Source of the DNA: Bacteroidales bacterium
GTDB taxonomy: Bacteria > Bacteroidota > Bacteroidia > Bacteroidales > JAOZMU01
DNA length: 21,720 bases
Reading direction: 5' to 3'
Assembly (NCBI GenBank): GCA_029934165.1
Contig: JAOZMU010000009.1
Coordinates: 1-21,720, forward strand
The position numbers and the translations under genes were made by a program. Below the pieces are notes generated by a model, which saw only the letters and a program-made list of their open reading frames with translations, did no database searches and was not told the origin of the DNA. This document shows positions 7,832 through 17,491 of the stretch, in pieces (position 1 is the first letter of the stretch; every line of letters starts with the position of its first letter).

Positions 7832-9235
7832 ATGGCAAATATTGATTTTAGTAAGCGTGACAGTTTTGGAAGCAAATTCGGAGTAATCGCAGCCGCTGCT
7901 GGTTCGGCAATCGGACTTGGCAACATCTGGAGATTTCCATATGTGGCAGGCGAAAATGGTGGTGCAGCATTTCTTCTTGTCTATCTATTTTTTATTTTGG
8001 TTATTGGGCTACCAGTCATGCTCTCAGAATTTACAATCGGACGGCGAGCCAGACTTAATCCTTTTGGTGCATTCAAAAAACTATCTCCCGGAAAACCTTG
8101 GTATCTCGTTGGATTCATGGGAGTTGTAGCAGCCTTTGTCATCCTTGCTTTTTATGGCACTGTGGCTGGCTGGACACTAGAATACATCGCCAATGCACTG
8201 ACAAACAGCTTCGAGGGCAAATCGGCAACACAGCTCGAAACAATGTTCTCCGATTTTAAAGATAGCACATTTCGCCCAATAATGTGGCAACTAATTTTCA
8301 TGGTTTTGACAGCTTTCATCGTACTTGCGGGGGTAAAAAACGGCATCGAAAAATACACCAAAATACTCATGCCAATACTTTTAGTACTAATAATTGTTCT
8401 CTGTATCCGCTCCGTAACATTACCCGGAGCATCAAAAGGATTAGAATTTCTTTTCAACCCCGATTTCTCAAAACTCAATGCAAACTCAATCCTCGAAGCA
8501 CTCGGACAAGCATTTTTCTCACTCAGCATTGGCATGGGGACACTCATCACCTATGGTTCGTATATTCCCAAAAGCAACAACCTGTCAAACACAGCATTAC
8601 AAGTCTCTTTGGCAGACACACTCATCGCCATACTTGCCGGCATCGCCATTTTTCCCGCAGTTTTCGCATTTGACATCGCTCCCGGCTCAGGACCAGGACT
8701 CGTTTACATCACCCTACCAAACATATTCCAGCAAATGCCTGGTGGCAGCATATTCGCCGTCATGTTCTTCCTTTTACTCACCGTTGCCGCCCTTACTTCC
8801 TCAATATCCGTTCTCGAAGTTGTCGTAGCATATTTTTCCGAGGAGCTAAAAATTAAACGCAAAAGCGCAACATGGCTCGCAACTGGCTTAATAACAGCCA
8901 TTGGCGTACTCTGCACAATGTCTTGGGGCGTGCTAAAAGACGTATCCTTCACCTTCAGCGCAACCGAAACCGACATGGCAACAGGTGGCGAAAAAATGTA
9001 CATTTTCGACATTCTTGATTTTGCAGCATCAAACGTCTTTCTGCCACTTGGCGGGCTTTTCATCGTTCTTTTCGTTGGTTGGGCAATGCACCGCAAAAAC
9101 GTTCACAACGAAATATCAAACGCCGGAAAATTCCGAACCATACTTCTCCCAATCTTCATGTTCATCGTCAAAATCATCGCACCAATAGCAATTGCACTTG
9201 TTTTTCTTAACGGTATCGGGCTACTTAATTTTTAA
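7832..9235 (+). CDS. Sodium-dependent (NSS/SNF family) transporter, probably amino acid
   Basis: A 467-residue inner-membrane protein of the neurotransmitter:sodium symporter family, which includes LeuT and MhsT. It would import a small substrate, usually an amino acid, with Na+. The diagnostic first transmembrane segment is present: RDSFGSKFGVIAAAAGSAIG then LGNIWRFPYVAGENGG (about 8-44), containing the unwound region that holds substrate and sodium. Further hydrophobic segments fit the 11-12 helices of the family, with FFSLSIGMGTLITYGSYI as TM6. I chose ATG 7832; the GTG at 7811 would add seven polar residues. The 3' half is noticeably richer in C-ending codons than the 5' half and the neighbouring genes, an oddity that might reflect transfer or recombination. 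The substrate cannot be read from the sequence. Confidence 0.9.
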   Translation: MANIDFSKRDSFGSKFGVIAAAAGSAIGLGNIWRFPYVAGENGGAAFLLVYLFFILVIGLPVMLSEFTIGRRARLNPFGAFKKLSPGKPWYLVGFMGVVAAFVILAFYGTVAGWTLEYIANALTNSFEGKSATQLETMFSDFKDSTFRPIMWQLIFMVLTAFIVLAGVKNGIEKYTKILMPILLVLIIVLCIRSVTLPGASKGLEFLFNPDFSKLNANSILEALGQAFFSLSIGMGTLITYGSYIPKSNNLSNTALQVSLADTLIAILAGIAIFPAVFAFDIAPGSGPGLVYITLPNIFQQMPGGSIFAVMFFLLLTVAALTSSISVLEVVVAYFSEELKIKRKSATWLATGLITAIGVLCTMSWGVLKDVSFTFSATETDMATGGEKMYIFDILDFAASNVFLPLGGLFIVLFVGWAMHRKNVHNEISNAGKFRTILLPIFMFIVKIIAPIAIALVFLNGIGLLNF

Positions 9236-9310
9236 ATGAAAATTATTGCAATTTATCAAAAAACTGAAAAAATTGTAAACGTTTATTACTCAATCGCTAA
9301 TTGTATTATT

Positions 9311-9415
9311 AAGGTCTAAGACCTATTTAATGTTGCTTACGCATTTCTGCAAAGTTCACTTAATCAGCAAAATATGAACAAGTAAATATGTAAAAACTTT
9401 TGTATCAGTGCTTAC
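9311..9415 (+). repeat. 105-bp dispersed repeat, copy A
   Basis: Starts with AAGGTCTAAGACCT (a 13-bp palindrome AGGTCT-A-AGACCT after one A), followed by TGTTGCTTACG, and ends with AAAAACTTTTGTAT and AGTGCTTAC. Copy B at 20400-20504 has the same length and about three quarters identity, with the two ends best conserved. A TGCTTAC motif occurs both early and at the very end of the element. It lies in the convergent gap between the transporter and NRPS genes. A 27-codon frame from 9236, directly after the transporter stop, reads into the repeat and ends in its palindrome. No coding capacity, so it is MITE- or REP-like. Confidence 0.75.
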
Positions 9416-9427
9416 AGGTTTTTTATG

Positions 9428-9571
9428 GCGGCTCAAGGGCTTTTCGCTTGTAGTTGCCTTGTGCTTGCGTTTTTGGCAAAGCATTTTAGCGGAGCTTCCT
9501 ATCGGTCGCTCGCAAAAATGCGCCAAAAATCGCAACCCACTTCGGCAAGCTACCGCTACAATCCCTGCCGC
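9428..9571. repeat. GC-richer imperfect foldback (long inverted repeat)
   Basis: The core arms are 9467-9491 (beginning GCGTTTTTGGC, ending GCATTTTAGCG) and 9511-9533 (CGCAAAAATGCGCC then AAAAATCGC). They pair over about 22 positions with a 3-base bulge and a 19-base loop. Pairing continues outward less perfectly (GTAGTTGCC with GGCAAGCTAC; GCGGC 9428-9432 with GCCGC 9567-9571). The block is clearly richer in G and C than its surroundings and directly follows repeat copy A. The open frames in it are best explained as by-products of the inverted repeat. It could act as a bidirectional terminator between the converging transporter and NRPS genes, or be a miniature mobile element. Confidence 0.5.
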
Positions 9572-9598
9572 AAAACAGCTTCGTAGCCAGCGATTCTG

Positions 9599-9655
9599 AC
9601 ACCACTGTCGGTGTAGCTTAAAACAACACCAACAGCTCTCATTACTAATGAGTAA
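9599..9655. terminator. Small hairpins just downstream of the NRPS stop
   Basis: Two short stems lie within 60 bases downstream of the NRPS stop: TTACT-AATG-AGTAA (9642-9655) and ACACC-ACTGTC-GGTGT (9599-9614). Neither has a clear T-run on the minus strand, so a terminator role is tentative. Confidence 0.25.
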
Positions 9656-9658
9656 GTT

Positions 9659-12600
9659 CTAACTTTTTGCGATGGCAGACAAAAAACTAACCAGCGCACC
9701 CATATATTTGCCGATAGAGCTTTCGGAAAACAACGATTTATTATACTCTAAACTTAGAATTAACTCACCATCAGACTCTTCTGCAAAAAGGAGTAATTCA
9801 AATTTCGCGGTAGTCCGATTTTTTGAATCATCAATAGCCTCAATTCTAAAATGCTTAAATTCTGACTGTTGCATATTTGAAACCCCTAAATTAACATCGG
9901 CATAATTTCGGAACGAATAGCCAACATTGAACAATTTTTGCTGCCCATTTTCTCGACTTGGATTTATTTTTTCAACTATCAAATCCAAAGGATAATTTTG
10001 ATGTCGGTAAGCGTTTGCAAGATGCGAAGAAATGTCTTTCAGAAAAACACCAAATGACTTATTTTCAGACATATCCACGGAAATAACTAATAAATTTACA
10101 AAAAATCCAATCAATTTTTCTACATCAGGGTTAGCTCTATTTGCCGTTGCAAGTGCAACTGTAATTTGCTTATTTCCAGACAGTTTGTTCAAAAGAATAC
10201 AGAAAACCGAAAAGATTAAAGTGGAAAGAGTTGTGTCGTTTTTTTGCGCTATTTTCGATAAATTCTCAGCCAAATTTCTTGGGACAGAGCCGTGAAACAG
10301 CGCACCTTCAAAAGTCGAATCTGGTTTGGGTTTAAAATCATATCGAAAATTCACAGGAGCGGCTTTTCCTCTTAACTGCTTAATCCAAAAGTCTTTATCA
10401 ATTTCAGAAATGTTTTCGTTTTGCCATGCTGCATAATCCTTATATTGTATTTTCAGCGCAGACAACGGAAAGGATTTTTTGGAAATATTTGCATCATAAA
10501 TCGTAAGTAGTTCATTTAGAAAGACATTCACCGACCAACCATCTGAAATTATATGGTGCATCGTCATCATAAATACAAATTTTTTCGACTCAATTTGATA
10601 AATTGAAGCACGAAATAATTGCCCCGAACTCAAATCAAAAGGAAGGCTCATTGTACGTCGTTGCTCTTCAAAAATCATATCTTCAACAGCTTTTACACTT
10701 TGATAATCAAATCTTTGCAATTGAAAAACGACCTCGCTTTCTTTCAATATTTTTTGTCTAATTTCATCGCCGCGTTGAATAAATGCGGTGCGTAAACTTT
10801 CGTGCCGATTTATAATTTGTCGCAACGTATCTTCAAAAATATCGACCTCAACTTTTCCGTGCAAATAAACCGTAGCCGGCATGATATATGATAAACGACC
10901 AGATTTCAAGCTGTCTAAAAACCACAAACGGCTCTGGGCATGCGACATTTCGTAATCCTCTTGTTCGGCACGACACCTAATATTTGTTGCGCCAGATTTT
11001 TCCGAATTGGTAACACAAGCCGCCAATTGTCTAATTGTCGGATTAGAAAAAATTAGTCCAATATCCAGCGTTTTTCCAGTTGCCTGATAAAATCGCGTGG
11101 TAATTTGGGCAGCTTTTAGGCTATGTCCACCCAACTTGAAAAAATCGTCTGTAACGCCAATATTCTCATTTCTAAGTACTTCCTTCCATATTTCGACCAA
11201 CGCAATTTCATCTTTGCCAAAGGGCAGCACATTTTTTTTAGTAGCCTTTAATGCAACTGGCGGCAACTCGCGCAACGCAATTTTTCCCGAAGTCGTCCTT
11301 GGAAAGCTCTCAATTTCAAGCATATACATTGGAATCATATAAGCGGGCAAAAACCGTGAAAGATAATCGCGCAACAAATCTTCCCGAACCTGACTAGACA
11401 ATATATAATATGCGACAAGCTCAGTTTCTTGATTTGAAACACTCACCACAACTGCTTGACGTACAGATTTATGTCTTTCCAAAACGTTTGCAATTTCGGA
11501 CGGCTCAATACGATGTCCGCGAATTTTAACTTGATTATCCGAACGCCCCAAAAATTGTAATTGCCCAGAATCGTCCCATTTTGCAAGGTCGCCAGTCCGA
11601 AAAACTTTTTTGCCTGCCGAAAATATATGTTCAACAAATTTCTGTTTTGTTAGTTTTACATTATTCACATATCCGTTTGACAAATTTCGTCCGCCTATAA
11701 CTAGCTCTCCAACTGCACCTTGCGGAACTAATCGAAGTTTATTATCACATAAAAATAGCTCGACATAACTGTACGGTTGCCCAATCGGAATTGGTTTGCT
11801 GGTATCTGCAAAATCAGTATCAAAACAGCTAACTACCAAAGACTCAGAAGGTCCGTAAGTATTATAAAGTTTTACGTCTTTTGCAATAGGTTTCAATAAT
11901 TTCCGAAAATCAATAACATTTTTCGGGGTCAACACTTCGCCGCTAACAATAATACATTTTAAACAATCCAATTTACCTCTATCCTGATGATACTCAACCG
12001 CTTCCAAAAAAACTGAAAACGAAGACGGCACAAAATAGCAATGGCTAACTCTTTGATTAATAATAAATTCTATTATTTCTAATGGCGATTTTTCTGCTTT
12101 ATCGCGCAAAATTGCCACTTTACCACCTCGCATAATTGCCCAAAAAATTTCCCATGCCGAAACATCAAACGTATAAATAGTTTTATTCAACCAAACTGCA
12201 TTTTCCGAGATTTGCTGGATTTGCTCCATAGCTAATAGCCTATTTACCAACGACTCATGACGCACTTCGACTCCTTTTGGGTAACCTGTTGAGCCAGAAG
12301 TGAAAATAACATAAGCCGGCGATTTCGGTGAAGCATAATTACTGGTTACATTATGTTTTTCAATTTCATCGAATAAAATGAAAGAAGTTTGTGGAGGCAA
12401 TTTTTGGTGAGCTACATTTGCCGAATCGCCTATAACAATCTCTATGTCTGCCTGTTGCAAAATGGAAATAATTCTTTTTGAAGGAAATTCAGGAGAAATT
12501 GGAACATAAACGCAGCCACTTTTCATCACAGCCAGCATTGTTATCAACATTTCGGGAGAGCGACCGAACAATAGCCCAATGCGTTTTGTTGCGAGTTTTT

Positions 12601-15600
12601 CTTCGTATAAAAAAGTTGCTATTTCCGAACTTCTTTCATAAACTTGTCTGTAAGTATATTTCGCAGATTCAGTCGAAATAACAATTCTGTCAGGATTTTT
12701 TCTTGCCTGCTTTTCAAATTCGTGAAAAACAGTTGTATTTAATTTATACTCAGGCAGTTTGTTTTGCCCTGAAAAAACATTTCCAACACGCTCCAACTCC
12801 TCCTCGGAAATAAATTCTATTTCAGAAATTTTTGTCGAACTGTTTTTTATGCAGTTTTCAGTCAGTGTTAAGAATTGATTTCCAAGTTGTTGTACCCGAT
12901 TATTTTTAAAAAGTCCAGTATTGTAATTTAGCGCAAGCTCAATATTTTCATCATTTTCCCAAAAGGTAAATGTCAAATCCATTTTTGCGGTATCTGTATC
13001 TAAATCAACCGAAGAAATTTTCGAATTTCCAAGTTTAACTTCTTCTTGTCCAACATTTTGCAAAAGAAGCATAACATCAAAAACAGGGTTTCGGCTGCCG
13101 TCTTGAGCAAAATCTAATTCGTCAATCAAGTCGATAAGAGGATAATCCAAATTTTCATTTGTCAATATCCACGATTTTTTCATTTGCTCCAGAAAATCCG
13201 TGAAAGAAATTTCGGCAGAAAATAAATCTCGTGCCAATAAAACATTCAAGAAATAACCTATTTGATTGGTCAACAGAGAATTATGCCTACCTGAAGTTGG
13301 TACACCGATAACAAAATCGGATTGTTGAGTCCATCGGAACAATAAAACTTTCAAAATACTATACAAAAAAACAAAAAGTGTCGTCTCTTCTTTTGCAATA
13401 TACGCTCGTATTAATCTGGTTTTTTCTTTGCCAAAATTAAAATTTAGTGTCGTTCCAGAGAAAATTTGCTTTTCGGGTCTTCGGAAATCAGTCGGGAAAT
13501 CAATTCTTGGTAAAAAACCCGATAATTTATCGAGCCAAAACTTTTTCTGTTTACCTGACATTTCTGTTTTTAGAAACGAATTTTGCCAATGCGCATAATC
13601 AACATATTGTTTTTCGGGTAGTTGTAATTTATGCCCTGAATATAATGTCGATAATTCGCGTATAAATATATTTTGAGACCACGCATCAGAAATAATATGA
13701 TGAGCATTAAATATTAAATATTGATTTTTGTTTGACCAATGTGCCAAAGTTACCCTAAACAGAGGTGGCTTTGATAAATTAAATGGTTTATCAAGCTCAT
13801 TATCTACAATTTGCATTAGCTTTTGCAAAGAAAATTCTTTGTCCAAAAAGCTCAGTTTTTTCAACTGAAACACAATTTCAGGAGATATTTTCTGACGTGG
13901 CATACCATTTTCGGCAACGAAACTTGTTCGCAAAATTCCGTAACGTTGAATTAGATTTTTTAGGGCGGTTTCGAGATTTTCGTAAATTATTTTGCCCTCA
14001 ATCTTCAACAAAGCCGGCATGTTATATGTAACACTCTCAGGTTTTGCGGTTTGCATTAACCACATCTGCTGTTGCTGAACAGATAAATGATAGTTTTTTA
14101 ATTTTGGCGCATTCGGAATTATTTCCGCCTTTTGTTTTTGTTTTTCAATAACTTTTGCAAGCTCACAAACTTCTGGATTTGCAAAAATATTTGAAACATT
14201 AATTGCCGATTTCGTTTTTTTCTGTAATATAGCCATCAAACGAACCGCTTTTAGACTATGCCCGCCAAGCGCGAAAAAATTATCGGAAGCAAAAACTTCG
14301 GCAACATCTAAAACCTCGGCAAAAGCCTGAGCAACAATCTTTTCCGATGGACTATTTAATTCAATTTGTTTTCTTTTATGCTTAATTTCTATCGCAAGTA
14401 GTTTGGTTTTATAAATTTTGCCATTTGAATTGAGAGGCATTTTGTCAACAAAAATAAAATGAGCTGGCACCATATAATTTGGCAAATCCAAACCAGCAAA
14501 TTCTGTCAAAGCCTCGACTGTAATATCCTTATTAACAACTAAATAAGCACATAATTCCAAAAGTTTATCGTTATTTTTCTTTGGCAAAACAACTATCTGC
14601 ACTACAGATTTATGGTTTTGTATAACACTTTCAATTTCGCTAGTTTCGATTCTGTAACCCCTTATTTTCAATTGATTATCGGTGCGTCCTACGAAATGAA
14701 CATTTCCTTGATAATCTATTTTTGCTAAATCGCCAGTTTTATAAACCCGCACCTTTCCGATTGCGCCAACGTGAATAAATTTCTCTGTTGTAAGCTGATT
14801 ATCATTGATATAGCCACGTGCCAATCCGTTTCCCGAAGTACACAATTCGCCAATAAAATCAACAGGCAAAGGGTTATTGTCCTTGTCTAAAATAAAAACA
14901 TTGCTGCCTGATATTGGTTTTCCAATCGGAATATCATCATCGTAAGACCTTGAGATATTGAATGTTGTCGTAAAGGTTGTGTTTTCAGTTGGTCCGTAAC
15001 CGTTAATAAGTATAAGACTTGGGTATTTATTCTTTATTTTATTTACGTGCGAAACCGAAAGACGCTCGCCACCAGTTAACACGCATTGCAAATCGCCAAA
15101 AATTTCAGGAGCAACATCGACAAGACTATTAAAAAATCCTGCTGTAAACCAAAGAGCTGTTATTGAATGATTTATAATCGTATCATGCAGTTTTCGCGGA
15201 TTAAGAATGCTGTCTTTATCCGCAAAAACAATCGTTCCACCATTCAATAAACTTCCCCATATTTCAAAAGTCGAGGCATCGAAAGCCAATGAACCAGTTG
15301 CCAAGATTTTGTGCTTTTTTCCAAAATCAAAATAATTTGCCTCGCGTGTCAGCCGTACAATGCTACGATGCTCTATCATCACACCTTTTGGCGTTCCGGT
15401 AGAACCCGAAGTGTACATGATATACGCCAACGATTGTGGAGTAACATTAATTGTAATTTCCTGAATATCTGTGGTTTCTGCCAATAAATTTTCTGCTTCG
15501 AGAATTTCTATCTCCGCTGAAAAAGAGTGCTGTTTTGCAAATTGTTTAGTCGTTATCAACACCGAAGATTTGCAATCTTTCATTAAAGACTCAATTCTTT

Positions 15601-17416
15601 TTGTCGGATAATTTGAATTTAAAGGTAAAAAAGCATAATTAGAAAACAAAATACCCAGAAAAACTACGGGTATAATTTCGCTATTCGGAAGCAAAACGGA
15701 AACAGGAGTTTCGTTTTCTATATTGAGCTTAATAAGCTGATTTGCAAGCTGTTTAGACTTATTCAACAAAACAATGTAGGTCAATTTTGTATCGCCAAAT
15801 TCCACCGCAATAGCATTTGGTGTTTGCTTGGCTTGTCGTTGAAATGTGCTGCAAACCGACTCCTCAATTTCGGAAATTGGATTTCCTGCTAGGCGGAAAA
15901 TTTCAGAAATTTCGTAGGCAGATGTAAAATTCAATTGTCCAATAGTTTTTTCGCGCTGCAAAATCACATTTTCTATCAGCTTAGTTAAATGGTTAAATAC
16001 CTGACTAATACGAAATTGTGAATATAAATCTGTTCGGTATTCAATATCAAGAGAAATTTTTCCATCGCTTTGCGCAAACATCAAGGAAATATCAAATTTG
16101 CTGGTTGTCGATTTGCTGCTAACTTCCTGAAAAGCAACACCATCAAGAGCAAAATTTTCGACATCGCTACTTTCATAAGCAACAAGAAGCTCAAAATAAG
16201 GATTTTGTGTCTGAGAAATTGTTGCCTTAGCATTGCTAACAATTTTATCGAATGGATAATCCTGATGTTCAATAACTTGCATAACATTTTGTCGGACGAT
16301 ATTTACAAAATCCGAAAAAAGTAATTTTGTATCTACAAAATTTCTGACAGGCAAAGTATTAACAAAAAACCCGATTGTATTGTCGAAATGAGAATTTGTG
16401 CGTCCTGAAAAAGGCGTTCCAACAATTACATCATTTTGTCCTGAGTATTTGTATATCAATACATTAACCAATGCAAGTAACACAACATATTCGCTACAAC
16501 GCATCTCTTTGGCAAGTTCCGACACCATTTTTGCTTGTTTTTTGCTCCACAAAAAATTGTCGGTTTGTCCAAAATTATTATTACCGCCAGTATTATTTTT
16601 ATCCCTCTGAATTATCGCGGGTGAAATTTCGCCGGATAAATAATTTACCCAAAAATCTTTGTGCCTGCCTCCTTTGCTTTTTTCTATCTGCTTGCGATGC
16701 CAAACTGCATATTTCCAATATTCCGTAATCGACTTATTATTTGTACTTTGCGGATTTTTATAAAGCTCAGATATTCGTTGGAAAAAGATATTTACAGACC
16801 ACTCATCGCTAATAATATGGTGCATATTTATTAGCAAAATGTTTTTGTCGTTGGTGATTTTAACCATACGAATACGAAAAAGTGGCAAGCTCGATAAATT
16901 AAAAATAAATTGATTATTTTCTGCAATGGCTTCTTCGATAGCATTTTCTGAGGACAAATTTTCAAGGTAAGAGTCGTTCTGAATTCGAAAATCGAATTTC
17001 TCAATTATCTTTTGAAAAGGTTCTCCATTTTTTTCCACGAAAACTGTTCGCAACGACTCCTGTTCTTCAACAACCTTATTTACTGCCTGTTGCAAACGCA
17101 TAACAGATAAATTTCCTGTTACGAAAAATGCACCAGACATATTGTAAGCTGTTTTATCCGCATTGATATTATCTAAGAACCACAATCTTTTTTGCGCGTT
17201 AGAAAGTTCGTGAAAATCTTTTTGCTCCGAAAACTCATCGACAGAAACAATATCCGAACTTAAAAAATCAATTAATTCTTGCTTTCGGCTTTTTATTTTT
17301 CCTACTATTTCTGGAGTCAATACATTTTTTGGTGCATCAATTTTTAAATTTTCGCCCCGAAGTGATATATATATATTGTATTGTCGTAAAAAATTAACAA
17401 ATTCGTGAATGCTCAT
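9659..17416 (-). CDS. Two-module non-ribosomal peptide synthetase (dock-C-A-T-C-A-T-C)
   Basis: A 2585-residue cytoplasmic assembly-line enzyme. Residues 1-55 look like a TubC-type docking domain. C1 spans about 68-500 (HHIISDE at 199-205). A1 spans about 515-1010 (A3 YTSGSTGTPKG at about 668, A5 NGYGPTE, A7 YKTGDL, catalytic Lys1000). T1 has GGHSL with Ser1054. C2 spans about 1108-1530 (HHIISDA 1239-1245). A2 spans about 1560-2050 (TSGSTGYPKG, NTYGPSE, RTGDL, Lys2045). T2 has GGHSL with Ser2099. C3 spans about 2155-2585 (HHIISDG 2287-2293). Reading the Stachelhaus positions by hand gives DAFWLGGTFK for A1, very close to known valine codes, and DVWYISTVVK for A2, which I cannot assign. There is no epimerase, thioesterase or reductase. 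The N-terminal docking domain implies an upstream partner or starter. No MbtH, Sfp-type transferase or exporter is adjacent. Confidence 0.93.
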   Translation of the reverse strand: MSIHEFVNFLRQYNIYISLRGENLKIDAPKNVLTPEIVGKIKSRKQELIDFLSSDIVSVDEFSEQKDFHELSNAQKRLWFLDNINADKTAYNMSGAFFVTGNLSVMRLQQAVNKVVEEQESLRTVFVEKNGEPFQKIIEKFDFRIQNDSYLENLSSENAIEEAIAENNQFIFNLSSLPLFRIRMVKITNDKNILLINMHHIISDEWSVNIFFQRISELYKNPQSTNNKSITEYWKYAVWHRKQIEKSKGGRHKDFWVNYLSGEISPAIIQRDKNNTGGNNNFGQTDNFLWSKKQAKMVSELAKEMRCSEYVVLLALVNVLIYKYSGQNDVIVGTPFSGRTNSHFDNTIGFFVNTLPVRNFVDTKLLFSDFVNIVRQNVMQVIEHQDYPFDKIVSNAKATISQTQNPYFELLVAYESSDVENFALDGVAFQEVSSKSTTSKFDISLMFAQSDGKISLDIEYRTDLYSQFRISQVFNHLTKLIENVILQREKTIGQLNFTSAYEISEIFRLAGNPISEIEESVCSTFQRQAKQTPNAIAVEFGDTKLTYIVLLNKSKQLANQLIKLNIENETPVSVLLPNSEIIPVVFLGILFSNYAFLPLNSNYPTKRIESLMKDCKSSVLITTKQFAKQHSFSAEIEILEAENLLAETTDIQEITINVTPQSLAYIMYTSGSTGTPKGVMIEHRSIVRLTREANYFDFGKKHKILATGSLAFDASTFEIWGSLLNGGTIVFADKDSILNPRKLHDTIINHSITALWFTAGFFNSLVDVAPEIFGDLQCVLTGGERLSVSHVNKIKNKYPSLILINGYGPTENTTFTTTFNISRSYDDDIPIGKPISGSNVFILDKDNNPLPVDFIGELCTSGNGLARGYINDNQLTTEKFIHVGAIGKVRVYKTGDLAKIDYQGNVHFVGRTDNQLKIRGYRIETSEIESVIQNHKSVVQIVVLPKKNNDKLLELCAYLVVNKDITVEALTEFAGLDLPNYMVPAHFIFVDKMPLNSNGKIYKTKLLAIEIKHKRKQIELNSPSEKIVAQAFAEVLDVAEVFASDNFFALGGHSLKAVRLMAILQKKTKSAINVSNIFANPEVCELAKVIEKQKQKAEIIPNAPKLKNYHLSVQQQQMWLMQTAKPESVTYNMPALLKIEGKIIYENLETALKNLIQRYGILRTSFVAENGMPRQKISPEIVFQLKKLSFLDKEFSLQKLMQIVDNELDKPFNLSKPPLFRVTLAHWSNKNQYLIFNAHHIISDAWSQNIFIRELSTLYSGHKLQLPEKQYVDYAHWQNSFLKTEMSGKQKKFWLDKLSGFLPRIDFPTDFRRPEKQIFSGTTLNFNFGKEKTRLIRAYIAKEETTLFVFLYSILKVLLFRWTQQSDFVIGVPTSGRHNSLLTNQIGYFLNVLLARDLFSAEISFTDFLEQMKKSWILTNENLDYPLIDLIDELDFAQDGSRNPVFDVMLLLQNVGQEEVKLGNSKISSVDLDTDTAKMDLTFTFWENDENIELALNYNTGLFKNNRVQQLGNQFLTLTENCIKNSSTKISEIEFISEEELERVGNVFSGQNKLPEYKLNTTVFHEFEKQARKNPDRIVISTESAKYTYRQVYERSSEIATFLYEEKLATKRIGLLFGRSPEMLITMLAVMKSGCVYVPISPEFPSKRIISILQQADIEIVIGDSANVAHQKLPPQTSFILFDEIEKHNVTSNYASPKSPAYVIFTSGSTGYPKGVEVRHESLVNRLLAMEQIQQISENAVWLNKTIYTFDVSAWEIFWAIMRGGKVAILRDKAEKSPLEIIEFIINQRVSHCYFVPSSFSVFLEAVEYHQDRGKLDCLKCIIVSGEVLTPKNVIDFRKLLKPIAKDVKLYNTYGPSESLVVSCFDTDFADTSKPIPIGQPYSYVELFLCDNKLRLVPQGAVGELVIGGRNLSNGYVNNVKLTKQKFVEHIFSAGKKVFRTGDLAKWDDSGQLQFLGRSDNQVKIRGHRIEPSEIANVLERHKSVRQAVVVSVSNQETELVAYYILSSQVREDLLRDYLSRFLPAYMIPMYMLEIESFPRTTSGKIALRELPPVALKATKKNVLPFGKDEIALVEIWKEVLRNENIGVTDDFFKLGGHSLKAAQITTRFYQATGKTLDIGLIFSNPTIRQLAACVTNSEKSGATNIRCRAEQEDYEMSHAQSRLWFLDSLKSGRLSYIMPATVYLHGKVEVDIFEDTLRQIINRHESLRTAFIQRGDEIRQKILKESEVVFQLQRFDYQSVKAVEDMIFEEQRRTMSLPFDLSSGQLFRASIYQIESKKFVFMMTMHHIISDGWSVNVFLNELLTIYDANISKKSFPLSALKIQYKDYAAWQNENISEIDKDFWIKQLRGKAAPVNFRYDFKPKPDSTFEGALFHGSVPRNLAENLSKIAQKNDTTLSTLIFSVFCILLNKLSGNKQITVALATANRANPDVEKLIGFFVNLLVISVDMSENKSFGVFLKDISSHLANAYRHQNYPLDLIVEKINPSRENGQQKLFNVGYSFRNYADVNLGVSNMQQSEFKHFRIEAIDDSKNRTTAKFELLLFAEESDGELILSLEYNKSLFSESSIGKYMGALVSFLSAIAKS

Positions 17417-17491
17417 CTTATTTTTTTGTATTAGAACGAAGATTAAATTAACCTATATCATTATTTGTTGCTGATTTTCAAGTTAATAACT

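Noticed and set aside
9425..9592. Short protein-coding frame in the foldback block (begins MAAQGLF; another frame begins at 9408)
   Set aside because: Several frames are open at once because the block is a GC-richer inverted repeat; no start signal or recognisable protein.
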